A stretch of DNA of 64,000 nt from an uncultured Christensenellaceae bacterium (GCA_910587025.1 CAJUKR010000003.1:4053-68052), one strand, 5' to 3'. Shown: positions 45,719 to 56,101, counted from the first letter of the stretch. Program-made: numbers and translations. The notes: generated by a model not told the origin, from the letters alone.

Positions 45719-47092
45719 ATGAAAAAAGAATACCGAACCATCCGTGAAGTCGTAGGACCTTTGATGCTCGTCGAGGGCGTCGAGGGCGTAAAATACAACG
45801 AGCTTGTGGAGATCAGACAGGCGGACGGCGAGATCAGACAGGGCAAGGTGCTAGAGATCAATCGCGACAAGGCGCTTGTACAGTTGTTCGAAGCGAGCCG
45901 CGGGCTCAAGATCTCGACGGCTAAAGCCGCGTTCGTCGGTCACGGCATAGAGCTTGCCGTATCTATGGATATGCTCGGCAGGATTTTCGACGGCATGGGC
46001 AAACCGAAGGACGGCGGCGCGGAGATCATCGCCGATAAACGCATAGACATAAACGGTCAGCCCATCAATCCCGCTGCGCGCGATTATCCCGACGAATTCA
46101 TACAGACGGGAGTTTCCGCAATCGACGGACTGAATACGCTCGTCCGCGGTCAGAAACTGCCTGTGTTCTCCGCGTCCGGTCTGCCGCATGCGGATCTTGC
46201 CGCGCAAATAGCGCGTCAGGCGAAAGTGCTCGGCGACGAATCCAATTTCGCCGTTGTGTTCGCCGCGATGGGTATAACTTACGAAGAAGCCGATTTCTTT
46301 ATTTCGGATTTCCGCAAAACGGGCGCGATAGACCGCGCCGTACTGTTCATGAATCTCGCATCCGATCCCGCCGTAGAGCGTATTTCCACGCCTCGTATGG
46401 CGCTGACCGCCGCGGAATATCTGGCGTTCGAAAAGGGTATGCACGTTCTCGTTATAATGACGGATATTACGAACTACGCCGAGGCGCTTCGCGAAGTTTC
46501 CGCCGCGAGAAAGGAAGTCCCCGGTCGCCGCGGCTATCCGGGTTATATGTATACCGACCTTGCCGGACTTTACGAACGCGCAGGCAGGATACGCGGAAAG
46601 GAAGGATCTATCACGCAGATCCCCATTCTCACCATGCCCGAGGACGACAAAACGCATCCCATACCCGATCTTACGGGATATATAACCGAAGGGCAGATCA
46701 TCTTGTCGCGCGACCTTTACAAGCGCGGTTACAATCCGCCCATCGACGTTCTTCCCAGCCTGTCCAGACTCAAAGACAAAGGCATAGGCGACGGCAAAAC
46801 GCGCGAGGATCATGCGGATACGATGAACCAGCTTTTTGCCGCGTACGCTTCGGGCAAGCAGGCGAAAGAGCTGTCCGCCATTCTCGGCGACGCGGCTTTA
46901 TCCGAAACGGACAGAAAGTACGCGCGGTTTGCCGAGGAGTTCGAAAAGCGTTATATAAATCAATCTTTTACGGTGAACAGAAGCATAGAAGAAACGCTCG
47001 ATCTCGGTTGGGAATTGCTTTCGCTTCTTCCGCGCGGCGAGTTGAAACGTATCAAAGAAAAGTTTATTGACAAATATCTCGGTAAAGAATAA
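45719..47092 (+). CDS. ntpB: V-type ATPase regulatory subunit B
   Basis: 457-residue non-catalytic nucleotide-binding subunit. It starts [20 protein letters not shown] and contains [19 protein letters not shown], which lacks a true Walker A, then [20 protein letters not shown]. The GGAGGT site overlaps the end of ntpA, whose stop abuts the ATG. Alternates with NtpA in the A3B3 head. Confidence 0.98.
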   Translation: MKKEYRTIREVVGPLMLVEGVEGVKYNELVEIRQADGEIRQGKVLEINRDKALVQLFEASRGLKISTAKAAFVGHGIELAVSMDMLGRIFDGMGKPKDGGAEIIADKRIDINGQPINPAARDYPDEFIQTGVSAIDGLNTLVRGQKLPVFSASGLPHADLAAQIARQAKVLGDESNFAVVFAAMGITYEEADFFISDFRKTGAIDRAVLFMNLASDPAVERISTPRMALTAAEYLAFEKGMHVLVIMTDITNYAEALREVSAARKEVPGRRGYPGYMYTDLAGLYERAGRIRGKEGSITQIPILTMPEDDKTHPIPDLTGYITEGQIILSRDLYKRGYNPPIDVLPSLSRLKDKGIGDGKTREDHADTMNQLFAAYASGKQAKELSAILGDAALSETDRKYARFAEEFEKRYINQSFTVNRSIEETLDLGWELLSLLPRGELKRIKEKFIDKYLGKE

Positions 47093-47094
47093 TA

Positions 47095-47730
47095 ATGGCA
47101 AGACTCAACGTAAATCCCACGCGTATGGAACTCCGTCGCATCAAGGACAGATTGCAGACGGCGGTGAAAGGGCATAAATTGCTCAAAGACAAATCCGACG
47201 AAATGGTACGCCGTTTCATGGAACTCATACGCGAAAATAAACGCCTGCGTCGCGAGCTCGAAACCGAGCTTTCGGACGCTTTGCGCGCTTTTATGCTCGC
47301 CCGCGCGTCGTCAGACGAAGCGTCGGTCGTGCAGGCTATCGCCGTGCCGTCGAAACGCGTGGACGTTACTTGCGAAACGCGGAGCATCATGGGAGTGGAC
47401 GTTCCGTCCGTGAAGATCGAGAGCCGCGGAGACGCGGAACTGCCGTATGCGCTTCCGTCGGTCACCGGGGAACTCGATTTGTCCGTAATGAAACTGTCCG
47501 CATTGACCGAGAAGTTGCTCAGACTTGCCGAGGTGGAGAAAGCGTGCAACATGCTCGCGAACGAGGTTGTCAAAAACCGCCGCCGCGTCAATGCGCTCGA
47601 ATATGTCATGATCCCCGACTGCGAAGAAACGATCAAGTATATCATGATGAAACTTGACGAGAACGAGCGCAGTACGCAGATACGGCTTATGAAAGTCAAA
47701 TCCATGATCGACAACGCGAACAACGTATAA
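47095..47730 (+). CDS. ntpD: V-type ATPase subunit D (central shaft)
   Basis: 211-residue coiled-coil shaft. The N-terminal signature NPTRMELRRIKDRLQTAVKGH and the C-terminal NRRRVNALEYVMIPDCEETI are strongly conserved in subunit D. It starts 2 bases after the ntpB stop and closes the operon; no NtpJ-like Trk transporter follows here. Confidence 0.97.
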   Translation: MARLNVNPTRMELRRIKDRLQTAVKGHKLLKDKSDEMVRRFMELIRENKRLRRELETELSDALRAFMLARASSDEASVVQAIAVPSKRVDVTCETRSIMGVDVPSVKIESRGDAELPYALPSVTGELDLSVMKLSALTEKLLRLAEVEKACNMLANEVVKNRRRVNALEYVMIPDCEETIKYIMMKLDENERSTQIRLMKVKSMIDNANNV

Positions 47731-47756
47731 ACCGAACGGTATATTAAATATAGGCT

Positions 47757-49586
47757 ATGAAAAGCAAATGGAAATCTCCGGGGAAATACACCCCGTGCGG
47801 AATAGGAGGGCAGGCGCTGCTCGAAGGCGTAATGATGCGCGGAAAGACTTCGACGGCTATTTGTTGTCGCGACGAAAAAGGCGAGCTTGCGGTCTGCACC
47901 GAGCGAACGCCCGAACGTAAAAAATGGTATCACCGTGTGCCTGTCGTGCGCGGTGTTACTTCTTTTTTGTTTTCGCTTGTGGGCGGGGTAAAATATATCT
48001 CGAAATCGGCGGAAATTTATGCGGGCGACGACGAGGACGCCAAACTCGGCAAAGGAGGCATGATCATCGCCGTCGTTCTTGCCGTCGTTCTTGCCGTCGG
48101 ACTGTTTATAGTCCTTCCCACGCTTTTCAGTTATCTGCTTCTCGATCTTGCGATCGATCTGCCGAATAAGGTGGACGACAATCTGTACGTACTTTTTATG
48201 TGCCTGTTCAAAGGCGTGATGAAAGTGATTATACTTCTTATATACCTTTGGCTTACGTCCAAACTGAAGGACATAAAGCGTACGTATATGTATCACGGCG
48301 CGGAGCATCGCACGATAAATTGCTACGAACACAATCTCGATCTTACGGTAGAGAACGTTCAAAGCTGTTCGACCAGACATGCGCGTTGCGGGACTACGTT
48401 TATGTTTTATACCGTAATGATAAGCGTGCTCGTAGTTACGCTCGTCACATGGGTACTTTCGCTTTTCGGGCTTACGTCGCTTTATATGCAGGCGCTTTGC
48501 GGCGAAACGGCGGGGAAAATACTTTACAACGTCATTTGTATGGGCATAGGACTTCTTTGTCTGCCGGTTATTGCGGGCGTGAGTTACGAGTTTCTGCGAC
48601 TTATAGCCAAAGCGCCCGACAATGCGTTTTTCATGATCTTCAAAGCGCCCGGTTTCGCGCTTCAGGCGCTTACGACCAAGATCCCCGACGACGGTATGGC
48701 GGAAGCCGCGATAACGGCTTTTCGCACCGTTCTCGAGATGGATGCCGATCCGACCGTTCCCGCAGTGGACTTTTACGAAATGACGGTGCGCTCGGCGCGG
48801 AAATATATCGAAGAAAAGTATGCCGAGGCCGGCATAGACGATCCGTCCGAACCCGATTGGTTGCTTTGCGATATCCTCGACGTCGGTCGCGCCGATCTTC
48901 GTCGGGTGGAAAAACTCGATAAAGAGCGCGCCGCGAAGCTCAAGGCGTGCGTCTCCGAACGCATAAGCGGCAAACCGCTCGATTACGTTATAGGAAAAAG
49001 CGATTTTCTCGGTTATGAACTCAAAGTCGACGAGAGAGTGCATTTGCCGCGCATGGAAACCGAAACCGTCGCTCTCGAAGCGATAAAACTTATCGAAAAA
49101 AACGGGTATACGACCGCGCTCGATCTTATGACGGGAAGCGGATGCATAGCTCGCGCCCTTGCCGAGCGTACGACCGCGAAAATCACGGCGTCGGATATTT
49201 CGTCCGCCGCGCTCGAAGTTGCGAGGAGCAATCTGACGGCAGAAACCGAAACGGTCGAAAGCGACTGCTTCGAAAGTATAGACGGCAGTTTCGATATAAT
49301 TGTTTCCAATCCGCCTTATATACGTAGCAAAGAGATCGACGGCTTGCAAAAAGAAGTGACATGTCAGCCGCGCATAAGTTTGGACGGCGGCGAAGACGGA
49401 CTCGATTTTTATAAAAAAATAGCGCGCGAAGCTAAAGAACACTTGAACGACGGCGGCGCGCTGGTACTCGAAATCGGGCACGATCAGGCGTCCGACGTCG
49501 TCGCCCTTCTGGAAGGATATAAGGACATAAAAGTAGTCCGCGACTTAAGCGGAAGCGACCGTTGCATAACGGCGGTAAAGGCATGA
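47757..49586 (+). CDS. prmC: Fusion: DUF1385 (YqhQ-like) membrane domain plus PrmC release-factor methyltransferase
   Basis: 609 residues in one frame. The N-terminal part (about 1-320) is DUF1385: [16 protein letters not shown], several membrane helices and [13 protein letters not shown]. The C-terminal part (about 328-609) is PrmC/HemK: a helical N-domain, SAM loop [15 protein letters not shown] near 460, and catalytic NPPY at 518-521. PrmC methylates the Gln of the GGQ motif in release factors; prfA starts within its stop codon (ATGA). In other Clostridia the two genes are neighbours, so fusion is plausible, tethering the methyltransferase to the membrane. The domain join is around [20 protein letters not shown]. 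Confidence 0.9.
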   Translation: MKSKWKSPGKYTPCGIGGQALLEGVMMRGKTSTAICCRDEKGELAVCTERTPERKKWYHRVPVVRGVTSFLFSLVGGVKYISKSAEIYAGDDEDAKLGKGGMIIAVVLAVVLAVGLFIVLPTLFSYLLLDLAIDLPNKVDDNLYVLFMCLFKGVMKVIILLIYLWLTSKLKDIKRTYMYHGAEHRTINCYEHNLDLTVENVQSCSTRHARCGTTFMFYTVMISVLVVTLVTWVLSLFGLTSLYMQALCGETAGKILYNVICMGIGLLCLPVIAGVSYEFLRLIAKAPDNAFFMIFKAPGFALQALTTKIPDDGMAEAAITAFRTVLEMDADPTVPAVDFYEMTVRSARKYIEEKYAEAGIDDPSEPDWLLCDILDVGRADLRRVEKLDKERAAKLKACVSERISGKPLDYVIGKSDFLGYELKVDERVHLPRMETETVALEAIKLIEKNGYTTALDLMTGSGCIARALAERTTAKITASDISSAALEVARSNLTAETETVESDCFESIDGSFDIIVSNPPYIRSKEIDGLQKEVTCQPRISLDGGEDGLDFYKKIAREAKEHLNDGGALVLEIGHDQASDVVALLEGYKDIKVVRDLSGSDRCITAVKA

Positions 49587-50644
49587 ACAGAGAAAAGCTC
49601 GAATCGATAATATCGCGCTATAATGCGTTGAGCGATAAAATAGCCGATCCAGAAGTGATTGCGGATACGGCGGGCTGGAGCAAACTCTGCAAAGAGCATA
49701 CCTCGCTTTCTCCCGTCGCGGATAAGTATTCCGAACTCACAAAAGCCGAGCGGGATCTGAGCGAAGCGGAAGCATTGCTTTCCGATCCCGACATGAAAGA
49801 ACTTGCGGAAGAGGAGATCGACAGGCGGCGCAAAGATATAGCGCGCATCGAAGAAGAATTGAAGATACTGTTGCTTCCCAAAGACCCGAACGACGACAAA
49901 AATGTCATAATAGAGATACGCGGCGGCGCGGGCGGCGAAGAAGCGGCGTTATTCGGAGCCGATCTCATGCGCATGTATAAGATGTATGCCGATCGCGTCG
50001 GTCTTCGCGTAGAGGATATGAGTCTGAATGCGACAGAACTCGGCGGGGTGAAAGAAGCCGTATTCATGCTTTCGGGCTCGGAAGTGTACGGGCGGCTCAA
50101 GTTCGAGTCCGGCGTTCATCGCGTTCAGCGCGTGCCCGAAACCGAAACGCAGGGACGTATCCATACTTCGACCGTGACGGTTGCCGTTCTGCCCGAAGCC
50201 GAGGACGTAAATGTCGTTTTGCTCGATAAAGACATACGCATAGATACGTACAGGAGCGGCGGCGCGGGCGGTCAGCATATAAACAAAACCGATTCCGCAG
50301 TGCGTATGACGCATATTCCGACAGGTATAGTTGTATGCTGCGAGGACGAGCGCAGTCAGATGAAAAATCGCGACAAGGCTATGAAAGTACTCAAAGCCAG
50401 AGTATACGACCATTATAATTCCATTGCCGAAAAAGAATATTCGGACAAACGCCGCAGTCAGGTGGGCACGGGAGACAGAAGCGAACGCATAAGAACGTAT
50501 AACTTTCCGCAGGGTCGGATTACCGATCACCGCATAGGGCTTTCGCTGTATAACATAGTCGATTTCATGAACGGCAACATCGACGAAATGCTCGAGGCGC
50601 TCAGGCTCGCCGACATCACGGCGAAGCTCGAACAGGGGATCTGA
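49583..50644 (+). CDS. prfA: Peptide chain release factor 1
   Basis: 353-residue class I release factor for UAA and UAG. The GGQ catalytic tripeptide is at residues 229-231, within [16 protein letters not shown]; its Gln is the PrmC substrate. The PxT-type codon-recognition region lies upstream, in the domain with [10 protein letters not shown]. The ATG at 49583 overlaps the prmC stop, and an AAAGG sequence precedes it. Confidence 0.98.
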   Translation: MNREKLESIISRYNALSDKIADPEVIADTAGWSKLCKEHTSLSPVADKYSELTKAERDLSEAEALLSDPDMKELAEEEIDRRRKDIARIEEELKILLLPKDPNDDKNVIIEIRGGAGGEEAALFGADLMRMYKMYADRVGLRVEDMSLNATELGGVKEAVFMLSGSEVYGRLKFESGVHRVQRVPETETQGRIHTSTVTVAVLPEAEDVNVVLLDKDIRIDTYRSGGAGGQHINKTDSAVRMTHIPTGIVVCCEDERSQMKNRDKAMKVLKARVYDHYNSIAEKEYSDKRRSQVGTGDRSERIRTYNFPQGRITDHRIGLSLYNIVDFMNGNIDEMLEALRLADITAKLEQGI

Positions 50645-50648
50645 CGTC

Positions 50649-51821
50649 ATGCCGAAAAAGGATTATAACTTCGAATACGAAACGTCGGTCGGGAGTCTTA
50701 CGGACAGACCCCGACTGCTTTTGCATACTTGTTGCGCTCCGTGTCTTGCGGCGGCGATCGTGTCGGTGACCGCGCATTTCGACGTTACGCTCTATTATTA
50801 CAATCCGAATATTTATCCTTTGACCGAGTACGAAAAGCGTTTGAGCGAGATAAAGAAACTTGTTTCGGCGCTCGGCGCAGACGCAAAGATCGTTGCCGAG
50901 CCGTACGACAGGACAGATTACGACAAAGCCGTCGGCGAGTATAAGGGCGGAAAAGAACACGGCGGGAAATGCGAACGGTGTCTTTCGGACAGACTGGAAA
51001 GGACGGCGAAGAAAGCCGCGGCGGACGGGTACGATTATTTTTCCACGACGCTGACGTCGAGCCCTCTTAAGTCCGCGGAGTTTCTGAATGAAACAATGCG
51101 CGCTCTTTCCGCTGTTTACGGCGTGAAATTTTTGCCCTGCGATTTCAAAAAAAAGAACGGCGCATTGCGTTCGAAAGAGCTGTGCGAAAAGTTCGGGATT
51201 TACCGACAGCGGTATTGCGGCTGTACTCCGCCACGCGTGACGGTTGCGGTCACGGGCGGGATCGCAAGCGGAAAATCGACTTTTACGCGTATGCTCGGCG
51301 AACTCGGCGCATATACTATCGACGCGGATAAAGTAACGCGCGAACTTCAGGCGGAAGGGAGCGACGTCAACGCGCTGATCAAACGCGAATTTCCGAACGC
51401 GGTCGTCGTAGGCAGGCTCGACAGAGCAAAGCTGAAAGCGGAAGTGTTTTCCGACCCGTCCAAACTGAAGGCTTTGGAAAGCATAGTACATCCCGCGGTA
51501 GGTAAAGAACTCGCTTTGCGAATTGCCCGCGCCGACGCCGAGATCGTCGTCGTGGAAGTGCCGTTACTTTTCGAATGCAATCTGAGCGGTATTGCCGACA
51601 TTACGGTAAACGTTGCTTCGTCGGACGAATCGCGGAGATTGCGCGCAAAGCAGCGGGACGGTATTACCGACGAAATGTTCGACGCGGTGGCGGCGGCGCA
51701 GATGAGCGGCGATGAGCGCAGGCGTCTGGCGGACGTTACGGTCGAAAACGACGGGGACGCCGAATCGCTGCGCTTACAGGCAAAGGAGCTTATGACAAGA
51801 TGCGTGGCGATGTTAAAATAA
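50649..51821 (+). CDS. Fusion: QueH epoxyqueuosine reductase plus dephospho-CoA kinase (CoaE)
   Basis: 390 residues in a continuous frame. Residues 1-192 are QueH (DUF208), which reduces epoxyqueuosine to queuosine in tRNA: Cys28, Cys29 and Cys32 in HTCCAPC, Cys108 and Cys111 in KCERC, and Cys190 and Cys192 in YCGC are the expected cluster and active-site cysteines. CoaE starts at once (about 196-390): P-loop GGIASGKST at 203-211, DADKVTREL and VVEVPLLFE. CoaE does the last step of CoA synthesis. The linker is only about three residues (TPP). Both domains look complete. Neighbours are prfA before and a lytic transglycosylase after, overlapping by 22 bases. Confidence 0.92.
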   Translation: MPKKDYNFEYETSVGSLTDRPRLLLHTCCAPCLAAAIVSVTAHFDVTLYYYNPNIYPLTEYEKRLSEIKKLVSALGADAKIVAEPYDRTDYDKAVGEYKGGKEHGGKCERCLSDRLERTAKKAAADGYDYFSTTLTSSPLKSAEFLNETMRALSAVYGVKFLPCDFKKKNGALRSKELCEKFGIYRQRYCGCTPPRVTVAVTGGIASGKSTFTRMLGELGAYTIDADKVTRELQAEGSDVNALIKREFPNAVVVGRLDRAKLKAEVFSDPSKLKALESIVHPAVGKELALRIARADAEIVVVEVPLLFECNLSGIADITVNVASSDESRRLRAKQRDGITDEMFDAVAAAQMSGDERRRLADVTVENDGDAESLRLQAKELMTRCVAMLK

Positions 51822-52294
51822 AACAAAGTATTGTCCTTTTTGCCGTTATCACAGTGATAGCGGCATTATATTTCGCGGCGGTCGGATTTTTCCCGCTTAA
51901 ATATTCCGCCGAAGTGCGCGAGGCGGGAGAAAAGTTCGATCTCGACGAAAACCTGATAAGAGCGGTGATCCTGACCGAGAGCGGATACGACGAGTCCGCC
52001 GTGAGCTCGGCGGGCGCGGAAGGGCTTATGCAACTCATGCCGTCCACGCGGAGATGGATATCCGAAACGAGCGGCATTCCGTCCGACGGGAGCGCTCGCA
52101 GCGAGATACTTCTCGGCTCGGCATACCTGCGTTATCTTCTCGATCTGACTGGCGACGAAACGGACGCGCTCATGTCGTATAACGCCGGTTACTCGAACGT
52201 GCTGAAATGGAAGCAGGGCGGCACTCCGTTCCCCGAAACGGTGGAATATGTGCGCAAAGTGAGGTTTTTCGGAAAAATATACGCTTTGCTCTGA
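51800..52294 (+). CDS. Membrane-anchored lytic transglycosylase (SLT family)
   Basis: 164 residues. A membrane helix or uncleaved signal (about 8-30) is followed by the SLT domain: catalytic Glu60 in VILTESGYDES, SSAGAEGLMQLMPST and MSYNAGYSNVLKW. It cleaves the MurNAc-GlcNAc bond of peptidoglycan outside the membrane. It overlaps the CoaE-coding end by 22 bases, a linkage also seen between coaE and slt genes in other Clostridia. Small size means no extra cell-wall-binding domain. Confidence 0.94.
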   Translation: MRGDVKIKQSIVLFAVITVIAALYFAAVGFFPLKYSAEVREAGEKFDLDENLIRAVILTESGYDESAVSSAGAEGLMQLMPSTRRWISETSGIPSDGSARSEILLGSAYLRYLLDLTGDETDALMSYNAGYSNVLKWKQGGTPFPETVEYVRKVRFFGKIYALL

Positions 52295-52298
52295 CCGC

Positions 52299-52327
52299 TT
52301 GACCGTGAACGGCGATTTTGCTATAAT
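52299..52327 (+). promoter_or_regulatory. Promoter of the WYL regulator
   Basis: TTGACC (52299-52304), 17-bp spacer, TATAAT (52322-52327). ATG at 52337 is 9 bases further, giving a leader of about 2-4 bases. Confidence 0.82.
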
Positions 52328-52336
52328 TTGTATATT

Positions 52337-53263
52337 ATGAACATTTCGCGCATTTACGGCATATTGATAATGCTTATAAACAACCGCCGCGTCCGACGCG
52401 ACGAGCTTGCCGCGCACTTCGAGATCGCGCCGCGTACGGTTCAACGTTATATCGACGAACTGATCGCGGGCGGAGTTCCGATCGAAGCCGCGAAAGGCAA
52501 GCACGGCGGATATTACATACCCGACAGTTACAAGATGCCTTATCTGCTGTTTACGCCCGACGAACTCGGACGCGTCAAGGCGTGTCTGACCGCGCTCGGC
52601 GGTACGTTCAGGGACGGGATCGGCGAAAGCGTTTACGAAAAACTTACGGCGCTCGAAAAGGGCGCGGCGGTCGCGGGTGCGGTTCCGCCGCTCGTTATCG
52701 ATTCGGACGCCTGGAACGGACGGTCGGGTTCGCTTCAGTCCCGGCTCGACGCCGTTCAGGCGGCGATCTCGGACAGTCGTACGATCGCGATAAACTATAC
52801 CGACAAAAACGGCAAGTCGTCCGTGCGCAAACTCGATCCGTATACGCTTGCGCTCAAGGAAGGCGTGTGGTACGTTTACGGACGGTGTCATATACATGAC
52901 GAATTTCGTCTTTTCCGCCTTGCACGAATGAAAGGCATCGAGCTTACCGAGGATATTTTCACGCGGAAAGAGGGCGCAGACGTACGAATTGCGCTGTCGG
53001 CAGATCTGGGCGAGCGTATAAGCATCGAGCTCGAATTCGACGAATCGGCGCTCGCGGGAATAGAGGAGTGGCTGGGAGCGGAGTCGGTCAGACGTACGGA
53101 CAAGCTCGTTTGCCGTGCGATCGTGGGAGACGGGGACGACCTCGTACGTAAGATATTGTCGTTCGGCACGCGGGTCAGAGTGACCGCGCCGCGCCGTCTC
53201 GCCGAGCGCGTCGAAGCGGTCGCGGAAGAAATCGCGGCGCATTATCGTAAAAATTTTATATAA
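52337..53263 (+). CDS. HTH-WYL transcriptional regulator (YafY-like)
   Basis: 308 residues. The N-terminal HTH_11 domain (about 1-60) reads RIYGILIMLINNRRVRRDEL then APRTVQRYIDELIAGGVPI. A WYL-type ligand-sensing domain (about 140-215, with LDPYTLALKEGVWYVYGRCH and FRLFRLARMKGIELT) and the C-terminal extension follow. WYL domains sense nucleic acid or small ligands; the target here is unknown. The promoter's -10 box lies 9 bases before ATG 52337 and no Shine-Dalgarno is present, so the mRNA should be near leaderless. It may regulate the M28-like gene downstream. Confidence 0.9.
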   Translation: MNISRIYGILIMLINNRRVRRDELAAHFEIAPRTVQRYIDELIAGGVPIEAAKGKHGGYYIPDSYKMPYLLFTPDELGRVKACLTALGGTFRDGIGESVYEKLTALEKGAAVAGAVPPLVIDSDAWNGRSGSLQSRLDAVQAAISDSRTIAINYTDKNGKSSVRKLDPYTLALKEGVWYVYGRCHIHDEFRLFRLARMKGIELTEDIFTRKEGADVRIALSADLGERISIELEFDESALAGIEEWLGAESVRRTDKLVCRAIVGDGDDLVRKILSFGTRVRVTAPRRLAERVEAVAEEIAAHYRKNFI

Positions 53264-53288
53264 AAGTAAAAAAGTACCCCAAAACAGT

Positions 53289-53317
53289 TTGAAAAAACCG
53301 TGGCGGTATGATAGAAT
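53289..53317 (+). promoter_or_regulatory. Promoter of the M28-like membrane protein
   Basis: TTGAAA (53289-53294), 17-bp spacer, TAGAAT (53312-53317). Confidence 0.7.
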
Positions 53318-53368
53318 ATTACGGATAGTGACAAATATTTCTAAATCATAAAGCGAGGAAACATATAA

Positions 53369-56101
53369 ATGAACGAAGAGCAAAAAGTTGAACGGACTGC
53401 GCCGCTTATGCCTAAGAAGTTCGGAGCGATATACTACTCCGCGCTCGGGCTTGCGCTTGTGCTTCTGTTGATATTCTCTTTTGTGACATACTATTTTGCG
53501 GGCGCGTCCGTTTCGACGTCGGTGGACGTAAACGCCGCTCACGCAAACGCCGTTGCGCTTGCTCGGACGGAGCGCAATACTTATGCGAAAAATACTCTTT
53601 CGTCCGCCGTCGAACAGATCGACGGTTGGCTTTCGGGCATCGACGGACTTACGCGAGTTACGGCGACAAAGTCCGACGGCACCGTAGACAAAGAGGACGG
53701 AGAGGATCAGAAGATTACCGCCGCGCTCGCAGACGGTCCGACTTATACCGTACAGGATTTCGAAGCGCTCGATTATACGCTCGATCTCGATACCGTGGGT
53801 GATATGACCCACGGCGATTATGCGGGTTACGAAGCGAATATACTCGCGTCGCGACAGGTCAAGAACTTTATCGTGACCATTCCGGGCAGCGGCGACGACG
53901 CGGTGCTGTTTATGACGCATTACGATTCCGCTCCGGGCTCGGTTGGCGCGTCTTCCGCATCCGCGGTGGCGGCTATGATAGGCACTGTGGAAGCGCTGGT
54001 AAGCGAAGATATAAAGCCGATCAACGACCTTGTGTTCGTCATCACCGAAGGCAGATACGAAAGCAGTGTCGGTGCATACGCATTCAGAAATCAGTTCGAG
54101 GGGTTCGACAAGGTTTGTTCGCGCGTGAAAGCGGCGTTTAACTTCGACGCGATCACCGCGGGCGGAGCTCTTACTCTCATTCAGTCTTCCGAAGGCGATT
54201 CGGGCATAATGTCCGGTTATCTTATGTCGGGTGCAAGCGTACGTACCGATTCGTCCGTCGCTTCGCTTATGGACGGAGACCTGACTTCCGATTTCGATAT
54301 CTTTTATGATTTCGCCAACGGCTCGTGGCGTGTTCCCGCGCTCAACTTCATGACGACTGCGGGAAGCGTTACGGCAGGTTCTTCGGGCGACAATACCGAA
54401 AACGTGGGCGAGAACGTGACCGCGCAGTATGCGTCGGCAATGGACAACCTCGCAAGACATTTCGGTTTTGCCGATTTGGACGGCATGGCGGCAGGAGCCG
54501 AATCCGCGACCGCGACCTATCTCGGCGCGGGCTTCGGTATGCACGGCGTTGCCGTTTACGTCATTGCGGCTCTTCTCGTCGTTCTTCTTATAGGTACGCT
54601 TGTCGTCGGAGCGAAGAAAAAAGCGTTCGGGCTCGAAAATACTTTCAAGGGCGCGGCGGGTGTATTGATCTCGCTTGCCCTGTCGCTCGGCGCATTCTTT
54701 ATCGCTTATTTCCTCATCGGACTGCTTACCGTGGCTTTCGGCGCGGCAAGTATGAATATGTTGTTTACGGCGCATCTTCTTACTCCCGCCGTGCTTCTTC
54801 CCGCAATACTTTTCGCCGCGGTCGTTCAGTGCGGAATATTCCCGATCGCAAAGCGCGGACTGAAAGTCAAGGCGGGCGACTGCGTTCGCGGCGGCGCCGT
54901 GCTTCAGATACTTACGGCGGCGGTTTTCGGGTTTGTGAACCCGTCCGGTGCGCTTCCGTTTATTATCATCGCCATAGGCAACGTTGCCGTTATGCTCGCA
55001 AGCGCGCTTCTTAAGGATTTGTTCAGAGCGAAATTCGGCTTCGGTATGGAGCGTTTGTTCCTTTATACCGTTCCCGCGATTTTCGGTCTTCCTCTTCTTA
55101 TCCAGGCGACCATGGTTGTCAGCAATCTGTTCGCAACTATCTCGATGCCTTTCATGCTTGTCGCCATAGCGATGCTTCTTACTTCGATCACGCCGTACTT
55201 CGATTATCTCCAGCCCGTGCTCGCCGACGCTTTCTATAAGCTTCCCAAGCACACTGTTCCGGTCGTCGAAGTCGTGTCCGAAGAAAGGGAAGACGCCGCG
55301 AAAAAAGGCAAATTCGAAACGGTTACCGAAACCAAAGTGGTGCGCCGTAAAGTGGCGTGGAATTATCATAACTGGTTCGGCGTTACCGTTCTCACCGTTC
55401 TTACAGTGATCGCGCTTCTTATAGGCGCGCCCGTAAGTTCGGCTGTGAACATTTCGGGTCCGAACAATTTCGTTTCGGGTTACGACTTCAGAATGAATTC
55501 GACCACCGATTCGATCTTCGACGATTCCGTGGTTTGTTATGTGGACGGTTCCGTATCCGGTTCGGGCAGATATTACTGGCTCATTAAAGACGAAAACGTC
55601 TATCAGTCGATAAAAGGTCTTGCGGGCTACGATTATTGGGAATGGACGTACGACGACAATCTCGGCGCGTATAAGAAAGAAGTCGCCACCGAAGCGATGC
55701 CTTCGTTCTCGTCCAAGCTGTTTGACAAGAGTACCGAAACGGAGGGCAAGACGGTCATAGACGTAAGCCCGACGTACGTCGCTTCGTCGCAGGTCAGAAT
55801 GCGTCTAAGCAATCTTCGTGCGGGCGATAAGATCACGGTAATAAAGAACGATGATACCGATTATGTTCTTACCGTATCCAACCCCGCAAGTTACGTTACC
55901 CTCGAGTTGCCTTACGGTTACGGCAATTGCACGATCGAGATCGAAACCTCGTCGTCGAGCATTCTTGTGGACGGTTACGAGTATTCGAACAGCCCCGTCG
56001 CGCTCAACCTCGCGTACGAACACTATGCCGATATGGAAGAATATTTCGCAACGCTCGGAAAAGAACTCGGCATCGGGTTCATGCTTCGCGGAACGGCATA
56101 A
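53369..56101 (+). CDS. Multi-helix membrane protein with a degenerate M28 peptidase domain
   Basis: 910 residues. One N-terminal helix (about 19-42) leads to an outer domain of M28 aminopeptidase fold (about 115-370). A block of about nine membrane helices (about 390-640) follows, then a basic cytoplasmic loop, another helix (near 675) and a C-terminal outer domain of about 220 residues. In M28, zinc is held through HxD, an Asp in a GA-x-DD loop, GEE and a later Asp. Here H184 (THYDSAPG) and D260 are kept, but the GA-x-DD Asp is Ser196 (GASSASAV) and GEE is G228-R229-Y230. The domain is therefore probably not an active peptidase. The overall plan recalls ERMP1-like proteins. GAGGAA ribosome site. 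Role unknown. Confidence 0.78.
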   Translation: MNEEQKVERTAPLMPKKFGAIYYSALGLALVLLLIFSFVTYYFAGASVSTSVDVNAAHANAVALARTERNTYAKNTLSSAVEQIDGWLSGIDGLTRVTATKSDGTVDKEDGEDQKITAALADGPTYTVQDFEALDYTLDLDTVGDMTHGDYAGYEANILASRQVKNFIVTIPGSGDDAVLFMTHYDSAPGSVGASSASAVAAMIGTVEALVSEDIKPINDLVFVITEGRYESSVGAYAFRNQFEGFDKVCSRVKAAFNFDAITAGGALTLIQSSEGDSGIMSGYLMSGASVRTDSSVASLMDGDLTSDFDIFYDFANGSWRVPALNFMTTAGSVTAGSSGDNTENVGENVTAQYASAMDNLARHFGFADLDGMAAGAESATATYLGAGFGMHGVAVYVIAALLVVLLIGTLVVGAKKKAFGLENTFKGAAGVLISLALSLGAFFIAYFLIGLLTVAFGAASMNMLFTAHLLTPAVLLPAILFAAVVQCGIFPIAKRGLKVKAGDCVRGGAVLQILTAAVFGFVNPSGALPFIIIAIGNVAVMLASALLKDLFRAKFGFGMERLFLYTVPAIFGLPLLIQATMVVSNLFATISMPFMLVAIAMLLTSITPYFDYLQPVLADAFYKLPKHTVPVVEVVSEEREDAAKKGKFETVTETKVVRRKVAWNYHNWFGVTVLTVLTVIALLIGAPVSSAVNISGPNNFVSGYDFRMNSTTDSIFDDSVVCYVDGSVSGSGRYYWLIKDENVYQSIKGLAGYDYWEWTYDDNLGAYKKEVATEAMPSFSSKLFDKSTETEGKTVIDVSPTYVASSQVRMRLSNLRAGDKITVIKNDDTDYVLTVSNPASYVTLELPYGYGNCTIEIETSSSSILVDGYEYSNSPVALNLAYEHYADMEEYFATLGKELGIGFMLRGTA

